Positions 24,520-36,873 are shown, numbered from the stretch's first letter. The stretch is 64,000 nucleotides of DNA from Mytilus californianus (GCF_021869535.1 NW_026262668.1:74235558-74299557), one strand, 5' to 3'. Notes: generated from the letters alone by a model not told the origin. Translations and numbers: made by a program.

Positions 24520-25865
24520 GGACAACAATCTTATTGTAAAAATCTAGTACCATAGTATTAACAAACATGGGTCATATCAATATATGTGTTAGATAACTTG
24601 TTAGTAATTGTACTAGTATACATAGGGCATGTAATACGATGGACTGAACAATTATAAACATATAACCAAAAGAAAAATAGAAAAAGTATTACACATAAAG
24701 AAAATGATGTATAGAATAAAAACGCCATAACTGTATAAATATGAGATCAGACCCATCAAGCACGGGGTCATTTTCTCATCAATGCAATAGAAAGAGACAT
24801 ATAGTGCATCAATTTAGGACACAATAGTCTTACACTCTTTTGACAAACCAAAAGTTGAGTAATAACGTTTTAATTGCTGCTTTTCTTTTCAAAATCATAA
24901 TGAGACCCTTATCCAAAACAAAAGTTCACCCCTCAAGATTAAGACGGCCTCTAGAAAATGCATATTGAAATACGCATTGCCCGAATTCCTTTTACGTGTA
25001 TACATGTACATTTGACCATTGAGTAATACATGTGTGAAGTAAACAGTCTTTTTTTTCCTTTTAATGTGTCACTTGCACTCTCTTTCAAGCTATTTGTGAC
25101 TCTTAAGTAAACATATGAAAGGTGAAGTTCGGTAAATGGTCGTAGCATTTGACGAATAGAAGGTTTATGAAAGCAACGTTTGTTAGAGAGAATATTAGGT
25201 GGAAAGATAAGGATATCGAATATATTTTTTGACACCAGATGGAAAGCAATTGTAAAAGTTAATGGTTGCATCGAAAATAAAAATACAAACGTCGTGTAGA
25301 ATTCGAAACGAATCTGAAATGAAATAAGTCTGTGCCAGAACAAATTTAAGTTTTGGTTAATGGACCTTCAAATAGAAAGCTTTGAACTGTTGACAATATT
25401 TTAATATGACTTTAAACACCAACAAAATATAAATATATCTCTCAATGACAACCGTTTTTTTTTTGTTCAAACAGTTGCATGTTTTGATTGCATAATTGAG
25501 ACAGTCTGTTAAACTGATGGCGGTTGCAGACGATGAATAAGAGGTAACATAAGTTAACCTATGTTAAAATTTCGTAGATCGATTTTGAAAACACAAAACA
25601 AAGTAACAAATTGAGGGAATCGCATCAAATCTAAACGGGATAAGACCAGTGTGTTTTACAGGGTAAGTGTCTCCTGCTATTCATGTATCACCCACAATGC
25701 GAATCTAGTCATTTTATAAATGTCAAGATAGGAAAAAGGACTCAATCGATCAATAAATAAATTATATGACTATTCTGGTATCTTAAAAAGAGAGAAAAGA
25801 TACAAGGGATGCAATAGAAAATCGTAAATCGACAACAAAAAAAAAACCAACAAGGTTAAAAAGAC
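24520..25865. other. No gene recognised
   Basis: A 130-codon minus-strand frame at 24951-25343 is open but has no signal peptide, domain or repeat that I recognise, and its composition is what AT-rich DNA gives by chance. Confidence 0.35.
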
Positions 25866-25867
25866 AA

Positions 25868-25965
25868 ACAACCCCGACGACAAAACATTACACAGAAAAC
25901 TTAAACACGAACCCTACAAAAATGGGAACGAATTTAGGTGCGTAGGGAGGGTAAGTAGTCCCTTT
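25868..25965 (-). repeat. Retroelement tail repeat (family D), fragment
   Basis: AACATTACACAGAAAACTTA, CGAACCCTACAAAAATGGG and AGGTGCG..AGGGAGGGTAAG follow the order of family D in reverse orientation. Confidence 0.55.
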
Positions 25966-26609
25966 TTACTAGTGATAACTGTCGATTTCTTCTTGTTAAA
26001 AAATCATTGATGAGTCATATTCAGTGATTATCATCACACCACAGCGGATAAATGCGTATGGCTCTTGTCTAACCATAAAATAGCACCAGCTGCAAAAACT
26101 ATCAATACATGTAAATATTCTAACCCCAAAACTTGACTGTTAATGAAAGTTTGCAATGGAAAAATGGTTTTCCAGGACAAAGGATAGACACGATTTTTAC
26201 CCGTAATATGAAATTGCACAAAATAAAAAAATACTGATATCAAAGAAGCAAAGCAACAAAAGCTCATTTAAAACTAAACTAGGTGCTCGGGAAGGCCAGA
26301 CAGTTTCTACTTCACCCGTCGTGTTAGTCATTGCAAGTAGCAATTCGTTGATAACTTGCGTTCGATGATTTTCAATTGATGAAAAGAGGAGACCGCCAAA
26401 ACATGTCTTTCGTGAATTGAGATACAGACACATCATTTATCTATCGGTCAACCAATTTTTGATGGTGACTGTGAAAACTGTGTGCTTTCGGTGACCGATT
26501 AAAATGTGTAAATGCAGTACAATGGGACAGAGAGTATGTTACTACTGATAAATGAGAAGGTTACAATGCAAAAAACTGAAATCATCAACTTCGGACGCAT
26601 GCAATTTAT

Positions 26610-26725
26610 AAAGTGTTGTTTTCATTTTTTACTGCACTGGGTCGATACCGCTGTTGGTGGACTATCTGTCCTCGAGGGTATCATCAGCTCAATAGTTCGT
26701 ACTCCGGAACTGAGTGATTTATAAT
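26610..26725 (+). repeat. Family E segment (part of the hammerhead-element monomer)
   Basis: CACTGGGTCGATACCGCTG, TTGGTGGACTATC and CGAGGGTATCATCAGC match the unique part (48662-48770) of the tandem hammerhead element, and also 34815-34890 and 51680-51765. It is preceded by a CGGACGCATGCAATTTATAA block also found near 34778 and 35130. Confidence 0.6.
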
Positions 26726-26729
26726 AAAC

Positions 26730-27344
26730 CTTTCTAAATATTCCGTTAATCAATTTATTAATTATATACAAACTAAGGTTTTAACTCCCTGACGCAAAGT
26801 TGACCTTAGAAGGAAATGGTTATGTGTCATGTCCTTTTTAATGATATAGCTCTTCAACTGTCTCGGTTCTTATATTTGGCTTTCAAATATATAACTTTTG
26901 GTGTTCCTGATTGAGCGGTTCGGAAGCATGACATTCATAAAGTGTTGTTTTCATTTTCTGAGAGATTACAAAAAAAACACTGTGGTAAGATCTTGATATA
27001 TTGTCTTCATCGGTAGTAAACTTGATTTATTTTTTGATGAATCAAAACAAAACTAAGTGATTATGGTTGAACACTTAAGACCATTTATGATACTAAATTC
27101 TATTATTGATTACAATTTGGCATTGCATAAGGCCATGCTTTCCCGAGACTGTTCATGAAGGCTTTATGCTAAATCCGTTGGATGTGTACTGATCGCTTTT
27201 GTAGTGTTTATTTATTAGGTGAAATTGGCTTTAAACCAACTTGCAATAAAAACGATACTGCGAGTACACTAAGATTTATACCTTGTGTTTTTGTCTTTTG
27301 ATTAGAGTTTGTGTGTGTTTCGTGCTGAGTTAACGTGTCAATAG
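26730..27344. other. No gene; repeat-like fragments only
   Basis: GGTTCGGAAGCATGACATTC and AAAGTGTTGTTTTCATTTTC at about 26918 repeat the block seen at 26600. The rest is unannotated AT-rich DNA. Confidence 0.4.
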
Positions 27345-27860
27345 ATATAGGAAGATATGGTGTGAGTGCCAATGAGACAATCTTCATCCAAGTAACAATT
27401 TATAAAAGTAAACCATTATAGGTCAAGGTACGGCCTTCAACACGGAGCATTGGCTCACACCGAACAGCAAGCTATAAAGGGCCCCAAAAAAATACTAGTG
27501 TAAAACCTTTCAAACGGGAAAAACCAACGGTCTAATCTATATAAAAACGAGAAACGAGAAACACGTATGAACTACATAAACAGACGACAACTACTGTACA
27601 TCAGATTCCTGACTTAGGACAGGTGCAAACATTTGCAGCGGGATTAAACGTTTTAATGGTACCAAACCTTCTCCCTTTTCTGAAACAATAGTATAACATC
27701 ACAACATAGAAAGACACACTATAAAATATCAATTGGAAGGCTCAACTCAATCAAAAAACGTAAATTAACACACAATGAACGAATAAATTTGATCTGTGAT
27801 ACCTGAATGCAAATACATAGTTAATAAAAATTATAAGGGATAAATAATTAAGGTCAAAAG
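27345..27860 (+). repeat. Dispersed repeat, family A (third copy)
   Basis: It runs GGAAGATATGGTGTGAGTG, CCAATGAGACAATC, GTACGGCCTTCAACAC, CTGACTTAGGACAGGTGC, GCGGGATTAAACG in the same order as 12417-12760, with a diverged extension to about 27860. Confidence 0.75.
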
Positions 27861-28159
27861 TAAATAAACAGGTTTTAAACAAAGTTAAAGTATGATACCA
27901 CTGTGAAATGTTAAGCCTTTTTCTACTGAATTATTCAGTTTGTTTTTATGTTGTGCAGTTTTAACATTTCCTGGTTTGGGGAACGTTTGAGCGCTTACAA
28001 TCATGTTTTACCGGCCAAATTCTTTATTTGCCTGTCCTTAATAAGGAGACTGCAATTCATTGGTTCTCGATTGTTGCTGTCTGTCATTTGTAGAATACAT
28101 CTGTCTGTTGGTTTTACTTTTTGAAAAATTCCAGTTTTTGTCTTGCCGGAGACTTTCAC

Positions 28160-28375
28160 AGCTTACTCTTCGGTATGGAAAAAAGTAAAATAACAAAAAA
28201 AAACGAAGGAAAATTCAAATCAAAAAGTCCCTTATCAAATGGCAAAATTAAAAGCTCAAACACATCAAACGAATGGAAAATAACTGTCATATTCCTGACT
28301 TGGTACAGGCGTTTCCTTATGTAGAAAATGGTGGATTAAACCTGGTTTTATAGCTATCTAAACCTCTCACTTGTA
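28160..28375 (+). repeat. Dispersed repeat, family C (copy 1)
   Basis: AAGCTCAAACACATCAAACG, ATTCCTGACTTGGTACAGGC and GTGGATTAAACCTGGTTTTA recur in copies at 43110-43295 and 53140-53345. The last two blocks have the same layout as the family A/B tails. Confidence 0.75.
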
Positions 28376-28844
28376 TGGAATTTGCAAATTTTTAAAGGCC
28401 GTACGGGGCCTATTTAATTTACATTTTCTTCCTTTGGTCTCTTTGCATAGTTACCTCATTGGCAATTATACTATATCTATATCTCGTTACTTTTATATTA
28501 AAATATACAATGACAGGTATATATACCTTACACATGATGACGCATGTCTGTTTTGATATGGACGAAATTTGAATTTGTTTTGACATGTTTGTGGTAGGAC
28601 AAATATACTATTTCATGTGTAAATTCATCTTGAGTATACAGTATTTGTACTCTCTACTTTACATTGTTTGACTAAAAATGCTCTAATAACTATGGTAATT
28701 GCTTTCATGAGTAAAATACTCAATTATAGCGTGGATGTAAATTCTTCAATCATTTTCGTCTATGAACTGCAGTTTTGGTATGCTAGCAGGAATTTTAGTT
28801 ATGAAGACTCATTATTTTTTTCCAGAATGTCTTTCTAATATTTT

Positions 28845-29060
28845 CAAAAGAGAGGCAGAAGATACCAAAGTGATAGTCAAACCCATAAGTCGAAAATTAA
28901 CTGACAATGCCATGACAAAAAAACGTCCTAAAGAAAAACAGTCTTCTAAACACAACAAAAACAACTAGACAACGCAACCGGTACCCCACCAAAAACTGAG
29001 GGCGATCTCATGTGCTCCAGAAGGTAGGCAGATCCTGCTCCACATGTTACACACGTTTAA
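28845..29060 (-). repeat. Retroelement tail repeat (family D), reverse orientation
   Basis: AAAGAGAGGCAGAAGATACC, TCGAAAATTAACTGACAATG, CCACCAAAAACTGAGGG and CTCCAGAAGGTAGGCAGATC correspond to the mirror of 47860-48105. Confidence 0.65.
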
Positions 29061-29777
29061 GCTTTTTGCCATGAGGAAGTTATAGTAATGAGCAATGTAA
29101 TCTGCAATACAGATCCATCAATAAAAGGGTATTCAAACTCCCTTATCATTATACATCGCATTTGTTTTTTTAGACTGAAATGGGGAACAGAAAAACAAAA
29201 TCAGTTTGTTCATCGTGCTTAATTCTGAAAGTGTTGCGACTCATGGTGTTTGACATCGGTGTTTTGAATTTAGTATATCTCAAACTTAAGTCTTCTGTAT
29301 GGTGTTGTGTATACTATTTTTAGCCTCTTCGCCTTATCCCTTTGCGTAATGTTGTATGTCCTTCTTCAGATTAGGACGTTTAATATCCCTTTTCACCTTT
29401 CATGTTTTCTTATACATTTGTTCCTGCTGTAGTGTATTCTCTAATAATCTTTAATAAACAACCCTTATTGAAAAACTGAAAAGCATTTAAAGACTTATCG
29501 TATGTCAAGGCTCAAAAACACTTCGTTACAAATTGAATATTGGAACATTCATCGTAAGGAAGTTAAATGTAAATAATATTATTCATTAAGAGAGATAGTC
29601 TGTAGAAACGATCTGTAAAAATGTATAATAGTCAATAAATGACGAAGCTAACCACATCTAGTATATTTTATAAAAGCGCATTAGATTTTCCACTTAGAAG
29701 TAAACAACCTAAACCATTTTGTGTCAATTTATATGATTCATGGTTGCATAGATCACGATCAACATGTTCAAATATTG

Positions 29778-29787
29778 TATATAAATA
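29778..29787 (+). promoter_or_regulatory. TATA box of secreted protein gene 2
   Basis: TATATAAATA sits about 30 bp before a predicted short first exon ending in TTTTCAG|GTAGGT at 29841. An alternative TATA-like site (TATAAAAG, 29669-29676) lies further upstream. Confidence 0.5.
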
Positions 29788-29811
29788 CAACTGGATAAAT
29801 CTATCATTTAC

Positions 29812-29841
29812 AAATAATACTGAACGCTTTGATATTTTCAG
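29812..29841 (+). other. Noncoding first exon, secreted protein gene 2 (predicted)
   Basis: The donor CAG|GTAGGT ends the exon at 29841. The partner acceptor is ATTTTAG ending at 30607, ten bases before the ATG, giving a 766-bp leader intron. The start is approximate. Confidence 0.4.
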
Positions 29842-30617
29842 GTAGGTGGACACTGGGATCAACATATAATTTCTTTTAAATGGAATTATGGCGTATACGT
29901 AAAAGAGACAGCTTATTATTAGATGACCACATTATCTTAAAAGTCTTCAGTGATCAAACTGTGCATAAGTTTCTAACTGGATTTGAAAAAAAAAATTTGT
30001 AGCGTTATATGTCATTTGTAGTTTGATACGGTGTGTAATGAAACTAATTCATAGGTCAGAATTCATTTTGTAAAACATTGTAAATGATACATACAAAACA
30101 TGAAAAAATGCACATATCTAAAATATAACATTAGAAATGTTATAGAAAAATATGTATATATTCTTACTCCGAACAAAACAAACTTGATCTTACTTCTCAT
30201 TTTCGAAGAAACAAATAATAATTCAGTCTAGCTAGTTGTGGACGGAATCTACTTTCTGAAGAAGCATGCCAATTACGTTTTGGTAATCACTGAACAGCAC
30301 GTAGGTTCCTATATATTTACGTCAATATATATTTCTTGGTAATAGTACATGATACTATGAATCAATGTTATTTAAATCTTGTATGCAGATATTGGTTCAT
30401 ATTTTTTTTAATGCAAATTTTTGTATAATTTTCAAATTGAATATCTTCAATATATGACGTGAAAAGGGCTCTTTTTTAACTAGTAAAGAAATAATGTTAA
30501 AACTTGGATTTTTAAGTGATGAAGTTTTATTCTAAAATAATTAATAAATGCTTATAAAGTTAAACATATATCTCATAAATATAATATTTCCTTCAAAATA
30601 ATTTTAGAGACTGAAAC

Positions 30618-31046
30618 ATGCGGTTCGTAATAATCCTGCATTTCGCCATTCTTTTCAATTGTTGCTATGGAGAAGGATATGGAATCAATAGGAGGATGAA
30701 TCGAAGATACCCAGTTCAGAGGTCCGTAAACTTCCTCACAAAATATGGAGGTTCACTAGCTAACGCGAATCCCGCATATCGTACAACATCATACACAGGA
30801 TATGGTAACAAATATAGTGGAAAAGGCTATGCTGCTCCTTTTGGAATTGCTGCAAGATACGGAGGTGGCATAAATAGTAGATCTTATTATGTGGGAATGC
30901 GCAACAGGAACTATGGGGCTGGTTATGGTCAACTTTATGGCGGGAACGTCTATGGCTATGGTAGTTCAAAACGTAACAATGGAGTAAATAACTTTCACAG
31001 TTCCAACCAAAAATATAGGGGATATGGAAAAACATATACAGGATAA
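30618..31046 (+). CDS. Secreted Tyr/Gly/Asn-rich basic protein 2
   Basis: A 142-residue protein with an 18-residue signal peptide (MRFVIILHFAILFNCCYG). The mature part opens with EGYGINRRMNRRYPVQR, containing two Arg-Arg pairs (25-26 and 29-30) that could be processing sites or mineral/anion-binding charges. The remainder is rich in Tyr, Gly, Asn and Arg, with irregular YGG, GYGN and YGAGYG units and no strict tandem repeat. No Cys follows the signal peptide. The gene plan (TATA, tiny first exon, leader intron, one coding exon) is that of the genes at 21458 and 45991, and the position between them suggests a diverged member of the same secreted matrix group. An AATAAA at about 32060 is a candidate poly(A) signal, about 1 kb after the stop. 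The function is inferred from composition. Confidence 0.8.
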   Translation: MRFVIILHFAILFNCCYGEGYGINRRMNRRYPVQRSVNFLTKYGGSLANANPAYRTTSYTGYGNKYSGKGYAAPFGIAARYGGGINSRSYYVGMRNRNYGAGYGQLYGGNVYGYGSSKRNNGVNNFHSSNQKYRGYGKTYTG

Positions 31047-31714
31047 TGTCACATACCATGCTTTTTTTTTAAAATTTAAACCAAAATTACTCAACTTACA
31101 TAGACAAAAGACGAAGTATTTTTTCTCTCATGAAGATAAAAAGGTCAAAGAGTGAGTGCTTATTTCAAAATGGGAAGATTATAGGAGGGAGGAAAACTGT
31201 TTAACTTTCAAAGTAAATTTGTAATATATATTTCATAAAATGAATTACCACTGCCAGTCACTGGAATATGTTAGCATATAAATTAAAAATATTAATTTTT
31301 GAAAAACAAAAGAAAATATACCTATTGGGTAATTAAGTTGATCTACTACACAAATGTTATAAAGATATTAATTTAAAATTAAGCACCAGTCTATATTTAA
31401 TGATACATTGAAGTTGTATCTGTTACATAATTATCGGTATCTCTGCTTAAAAACAAAAACTTATTTGCAATGAGAATTATTTGTGTTTGTTCTAAATTGA
31501 CTATCATGCATTTCTTATATGTATGCTCATTCAATTATCCCCATAAAAAGCTTCATATATCAGTTCCAGCTGATATTTCATATAACATTTTAATATGTTT
31601 TCCCTATTCTTTTTTTATATTTATAAAAATTGTTTAGTTTAATACTCTTTTTACAAAAATATGCATCGGTTTGGTCCGATTTTTGTATGCGAGCAAAACT
31701 TATATTATTTGTTT

Positions 31715-31716
<2 letters not shown>

Positions 31717-31772
<56 letters not shown>
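31717..31772. repeat. (AT)n microsatellite
   Basis: About 27 uninterrupted AT units, 0.7 kb downstream of secreted protein gene 2. Confidence 0.95.
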
Positions 31773-31774
<2 letters not shown>

Positions 31775-32089
31775 ATATGCAGTTGTATAGTTCATAATGG
31801 TTTTGGTTGTGTTAGGCAATATTTTCGAAATATCGTTTTGTTGTGTACCTTAGTAAAGTAATGACACGTTATGACTATTCTTTTCAGTGTTTCCTAATTG
31901 ATTTTCTTCAATATTTTGCTCCAAAAATACCCATATATGTATCTAATTAACCAGTTATGTGTTCCCTATGTAAAATTACGTTCTGAAAATACCTGTTACA
32001 CGACCTAATTCAAGTAAAATTAAGCGGTAGTTGACAACTCTAGGATATGACAATTCGAAGAATAAAGTTTTTGCTATGAAATTAATGTA

Positions 32090-32880
32090 CTAGGCACGGA
32101 TTGCCTTGTCAGGTTCATTAAATCTGACGGTAGTTTTTATGAAGAATATATTGCAAAACCTTCATCTATTTTCATGAAATTCTATTTGCTTATATTTGAA
32201 TATATGTATGAAGATACCATATTGTATGTGCTTGGTCTTATCATGTAAAAATATATATGGAAGATGTATTAATTTTCATGTTTATTAAAATACTACAAAA
32301 TAAGTATCTCTTTTGATAGACAGTTGTCAAGCTTTGTATGTTTGTTATGCAGGGAAAAGGACGGCAGTCTGCCAAAGTGGCGTCTCCTCTCCCGATAAGA
32401 GCGACGATGTGATCTGTGTTTTCACATTCTTTCTATTCAAATCTCTAGCCATGAACAGTCAGGGGACCGAATACGTTCATTCGAGGCCCCCTCGTAAATA
32501 TAACAAAAACGTCAGTATTATTTTTATTTTGAGTACAAACCATACCAATGGTCAAATAAAACATTCAAATATGAAATAAAAAAGGTGGATGCATAAATTG
32601 TTCTCCAAATTAAGTAAACTACATTTATAGCTCATCGACAAAATAGTTTATCGAAAATACATATTAAAAGCTTAACTAAGTAAAGTTATTTGTGATTGAA
32701 AAATAATAACTAGTTTCCGAACATTGCGAATAAAATAAATACGTCATGCAGTCCATCTATAATTTTTATTTTGAGTCCAATTCCTACAAGGGATGTTTGG
32801 ACCTTTAGAGTTTCATATTTAAGAACCTAACACATGTGATGATTGGACCTATTTTATATAAGCGCTTTCACAATTTACGA
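32090..32880. other. No gene recognised
   Basis: An 88-codon frame at 32313-32579 shows no recognisable feature. The rest is AT-rich. Confidence 0.35.
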
Positions 32881-32889
32881 TGAACAATG

Positions 32890-33770
32890 AGCTCACGGGT
32901 TTCTTAACCATTCAAGAAGCCCGAGGTTGTGATGCTTTATCATTCTCTTCGCGACAAACATGTTGTCGTTCAAGCAGATAAAGGACTCAAACAATATTGT
33001 ATTCATTTTCAAAAACCAGTAGTTGGAATGTCTCACTTAAGAACTTGGAATTCACAGCAAGACTGGGAATCCCACATGTACCCCAACTTCATTCACGAAA
33101 GTGGAAGTATTAACAAGTCACAAATCCGTCCATCTCTCCTTTGGTATTAACATTAAAAAGAACTATGATAATCTCCCATCTTTAGACTTGATACCTACCT
33201 TCACAAAATTTCTAATAAAGAACTATGTATAGCCGGGTGGTAAAAATTTTCTATGTATCATATTTCTAAAGTTCTTATCAACATTCTTTCTACAGTAAAA
33301 TATTGCCCTAAGAAAAATTGTGATGAGGTATGTTCAACCAATTTTGAAGTGATATTAAAACCTATTTTTCGATACTATTCCCAATGCTCCGTTGAAAGAT
33401 CGACTACATCGACTCATTAAACAGAGCTTTTTTCCAAACAAATAGGAACAGTAGATACAAATTCCTTGGAATCAGTCATGAAAATACTTACTTTGTGAAG
33501 AATCACGTTGATTCTAAAAACAAATATACCGAAGATGATTTCATCAAAATGCTGGAAATTTTGGTCTCGACAACATATATCTTGAGTTTGGTAGATTGAT
33601 ATTTTAGTAGACAGTCGGTATTCCAAAGAGTACTAATTGTTCACCACTACTGGCCGCCTTAATTTTGTACTCATATGAAGCAGATTTCATACAGGATCTT
33701 TCCAAAGACCATTTGATATACTCTAGAAAGTTAAGTGCAGGTGTGGTTACTTGTAGTGTCAGTATGACAT
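32890..33770 (+). pseudogene. Decayed reverse-transcriptase ORF (N-terminal and palm part)
   Basis: Broken in several frames, but blocks are recognisable in order: HVVVQADKG (32947 onwards), SQIRPSLLW, then after gaps YKFLGISHENTYFVKNHVDS (about 33450-33510), DDFIKMLEILVS, GIPKSTNCSPLLAALILYSY (about 33610-33680, corresponding to the conserved GIPMGTNCAPLLADLF box), EADFIQDL. This is a reverse-transcriptase type I know to be abundant in mussel genomes. The YIDD catalytic box and everything after it are missing, and stops and frameshifts are numerous, so the copy is dead. The sequence that would follow is represented by the fragment at 47576-47860. The exact retroelement class is not assigned. 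Confidence 0.7.
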
Positions 33771-33859
33771 CATAAACATTTAGAACTTGACGTATTTGAA
33801 CTAAAATAACCAAAATAGATAGAAGCCAAGGACTTGCAAAAAACGATATTTTACACACG

Positions 33860-34700
33860 TTTATATCTAGCGTAAAATACTTATTAACTTTCTTTTTGGG
33901 TAATGCCTCGACTCATATCTATATATCAATGGCAAGATATTAAAATTGTGGCTATTTAAACAGTGTGTGCACTAAATGTATGATATTTAAAATCCTACAG
34001 CTAATAAGCTAGTATGCAAGACAACATATAAAAATAGGAGTACGGATGTCTGACAGACGCATGTCTTATGCACATCTGAAGCATCTTATTCGGTAGATTT
34101 ATTATATTGTTTTGATTAATTTTCGAACTCAAGGGGCCACAAAGAGGACTTATTACACCTTCTTCTATAAATAACATTTATGTTACATACTAAATCAGTG
34201 ACTGCCGCACCATCAGCCAAAGTTCATCTTACACGGTTTCGGCACATCTGTGTAACCCTTTCTGTCTTTGGTACATATTCACAAAACGTTTTGTTTTATG
34301 TTTATGTCGAGCATACCTTTTGGAATTTGTTCTTCAAACAGGTGTCAATATCACACGAGCAAATAAGCCGGTTGTACAAGTTACAATTAAATCATAACTC
34401 CCCTTTATTTCTGAGTTAATGAGAATTAAAATTTTAGTGTTTGATTGCCATGGTGACATTTTAGGATTTTTTTATCTCCTTGAAGCCATTACTTTTTTAA
34501 AGTTCATTTATCAAATGAGACTGATTAAAATTCTGATATTTTCTTGAGAAAAAAAATTTTGTATTCGAGTTCATTTTGGTTGCGTTTTCCTCTTAGACGT
34601 TTGGTGCAATTCTGTGAACTTTGGAATTTAAAGGGAATCTACTAAAACCTGTATTAATATATATACCGCCATGTTTCAACTAATCGTTAAAGTTTTTTTT
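33860..34700. other. No gene recognised
   Basis: AT-rich DNA, no supported exon. A 79-codon frame at 34180-34419 is unremarkable. Confidence 0.35.
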
Positions 34701-34729
34701 TATATATATCGTCATGTTTCAGATGATAG

Positions 34730-35165
34730 TTATAGTTGTATTCCAAATGAGGTAAATCCCGAAACGCACTTCGAACGCATGAAATTAATGAAGTGTTATT
34801 TTCATTATTTTTTACACCACTGGGACGATACCGCTGCTTGGGAACTATAAGTCCCCGAAGTTATCATCAGTTCAGTAGTAGGTACTTCAGTATGGCATTT
34901 ATTTTCATAACAAACCTTTCTTAATTTGTCCGATTAGGAATTTAGAAATGATTAAGAAACTTAGGTTTCAACTCCTTCAGACAAAGTTGAATTTAGATAG
35001 ATTTGGCTATCATTTTTAGGTCCGCGTTGGTTATATAGCCCTTAAACTGTTTCGGTTCTTATTCATCCTTGGCTTTCAAATATTCGGCTTTGATCCTTCT
35101 GTATAAAGGTAAATCCAGAAAAGTGCTTCGGATGCATGAAATTAATAAAATGATATTTTCATTGT
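34730..35165 (+). repeat. Repeat block with family E segment
   Basis: CACTGGGACGATACCGCTG and CGAAGTTATCATCAG (34815-34885) match family E. The flanking CGAACGCATGAAATTAATGA and CGGATGCATGAAATTAATAA (about 34770 and 35130) are a repeated pair also seen near 26600, and in reverse near 51230 and 51785. The intervening AAGTTGAATTTAGATAGATT corresponds to the mirror of 51350. Confidence 0.55.
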
Positions 35166-35209
35166 TTCTAATTTCGGGGTCCTCATAGCTTACTTAAAGG
35201 TGTGGAATT

Positions 35210-35400
35210 TGCTTACGTTAAAGGCTGTACGGTTTAAGAACTGATACCAACTGAAAATTTATCCAAAGGAGTTAATTTTTTTTCGGAAAATACTTGTACC
35301 AAGTCAGGAGTGTGACAGTTGTTTTTCATTTGTTCTGATGGTTGATAAAGTCTAATATTTGATTTGGTCAGTTTTTATCGTCTGCCCCTTTTTAATTACC
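35210..35400 (-). repeat. Family C repeat, decayed reverse copy
   Basis: In reverse orientation it has TGTACCAAGTCAGGAGTGTG and ATTTGTTCTGATGGTTG, the mirror of the family C tail and middle blocks. Confidence 0.5.
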
Positions 35401-35409
35401 TTGAAGTTC

Positions 35410-36400
35410 TGTATTTTTTAGTATACTTGTGCAGATAAAGGGCTACTAAGCGGTCGGCTCCTATTGAAATTGACTGACCACTACCATTGGTACCGTACCA
35501 GTACTCGCTATATAAACATGTCATACAGATATCAGTTTGCGCGACATATTTTTCTGGAACACCTTTTCCCGATTAGTAAGATACATTATGACTGTGATGA
35601 AAATTCTCATCATTATCTTAGGTAATGAATCCCAAATATTGTTAAAATTCATGAAAGCAAGAAAAGACAAAATAAAGTAAAACAAAAAAAAAAACAAAGA
35701 AAAAAAACTATTGATTGTGAATTGTAAAAAACCAAGTTTCTATTCAGTATTATAGATAGAGTGGATAAGCGTTGATTCTTGAAAAAGAAACCATGAGCCC
35801 GGAGAGAGAATGGTTTGTTTTTCCTGAATTAACGATTATCCATTGTATCTATAACTTAAACTATTGATCTGATGTCTTTTCAAAATTAAAACCTTTTCTT
35901 AATTAAAAGGTATTGTTAGTGAGTTTAAATAACCATGTTATCATGTTCAACAATGCATTAATAAATCAGAGTTCACACTTATTTGGTTAGAGAAATATAA
36001 ATATAACATAACACGATCTGTCTTTAAATTATTATGTATCTGAATATTATCCGTAATTTACAAAATAAGACATATTCAAACTTAACTCTAAGTATATATA
36101 ATAAGTATTTTACCGAAATTTCTAGCAAGAAACCTTATTCTAGGTACATTACGATTTACTCGGATAGGGATTTGCGAATAAACATTTGTAAAGATATGAT
36201 GTAAAACAGATGAAATCATACTTTATTCATAAAACAAAAATGGACAAATTGAATGTAACCATTTTCTTTTGAAATACTTGAAGTAGCCAATAATAATCCA
36301 AAAATAAACGGGGAAAACCCGCGATTACTACAAAAATATCCACAACAACATACAAAATAAGAAAAACGGAAAAACTAAAGAATAGGGACAACAAAGAGAA
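35410..36400. other. No gene recognised
   Basis: AT-rich. A segment at 35765-35805 (AAGCGTTGATTCTTGAAAAA) recurs directly at 39293-39330, outside the other end of the inverted duplication. Confidence 0.4.
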
Positions 36401-36485
36401 AACAGGCATTCGAACCTATACCGACAAGTTTCTACTTCTAACTTGACTCTACAACTCATTGATCTAAACCTCGGGGCAACCTATT
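36400..36485 (-). repeat. tRNA-like SINE head (reverse)
   Basis: On the minus strand a B-box-like GGTTCGAATGC lies at 36416-36406 and an A-box-like TTGCCCCGAGG about 50 bp before it. The spacing fits a tRNA with a long variable arm. No proper acceptor stem is seen, so this is a SINE head or tRNA pseudogene rather than a tRNA gene. Confidence 0.45.
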
Positions 36486-36576
36486 ATACGATAACGGTGC
36501 AAGCCCTGTGTGTCCGATATACCTATTTGTATCATATGTTCATTTATCTATATAAAATAGACATTTAAATTACAAT

Positions 36577-36660
36577 CCATTGGTAGCCGAGAGGTTTCGT
36601 CGATGTGTTGATGTCAGTCACACTTAGCAAACTACAAGGAGGGGTTCGATACCTAGTAAA
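36577..36660 (+). repeat. tRNA-like SINE head (forward)
   Basis: The A box TAGCCGAGAGG (36584-36594) and B box GGTTCGATACC (36643-36653) are close to consensus with long-variable-arm spacing. Followed by AT-rich sequence. Paired head to head with 36400-36485. Confidence 0.5.
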
Positions 36661-36824
36661 GGCATATAAAAATTACAAAAGTTAATGGTAAGTTTTTAAA
36701 TTAATTCCATTAGTGAACAGAAATCAGTAAATTGGCCAATTCAAACTTAATGAAATTAGGCACACAAAGGAAACAATTGAATATAATTTGATCAGTCCAA
36801 GTCTAGGTTAGTCTATGGTAAGGT

Positions 36825-36873
36825 ATATACTATGAAATTAAGAGCAAGGGGCTTGCCCCGAGCTCTTAATTTC
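36825..36873. repeat. GC-centred palindrome at outer edge of the inverted duplication
   Basis: GAAATTAAGAGC..GGGGC and GCCCCGAGCTCTTAATTTC face each other. The same palindrome occurs at the very centre of the duplication (37915-37980). Confidence 0.7.

Noticed and set aside
24951..25343. 130-codon minus-strand frame
   Set aside because: No domain, signal peptide, repeat or splice context, and composition expected of AT-rich DNA. Kept only as an unlikely possibility.
33417..33858. Minus-strand frames across the reverse-transcriptase relic
   Set aside because: Shadows of the plus-strand decayed ORF, which has ordered conserved blocks.
36400..36660. Functional tRNA genes
   Set aside because: A and B boxes are present but no convincing acceptor stem or anticodon arm can be drawn; SINE heads fit better.
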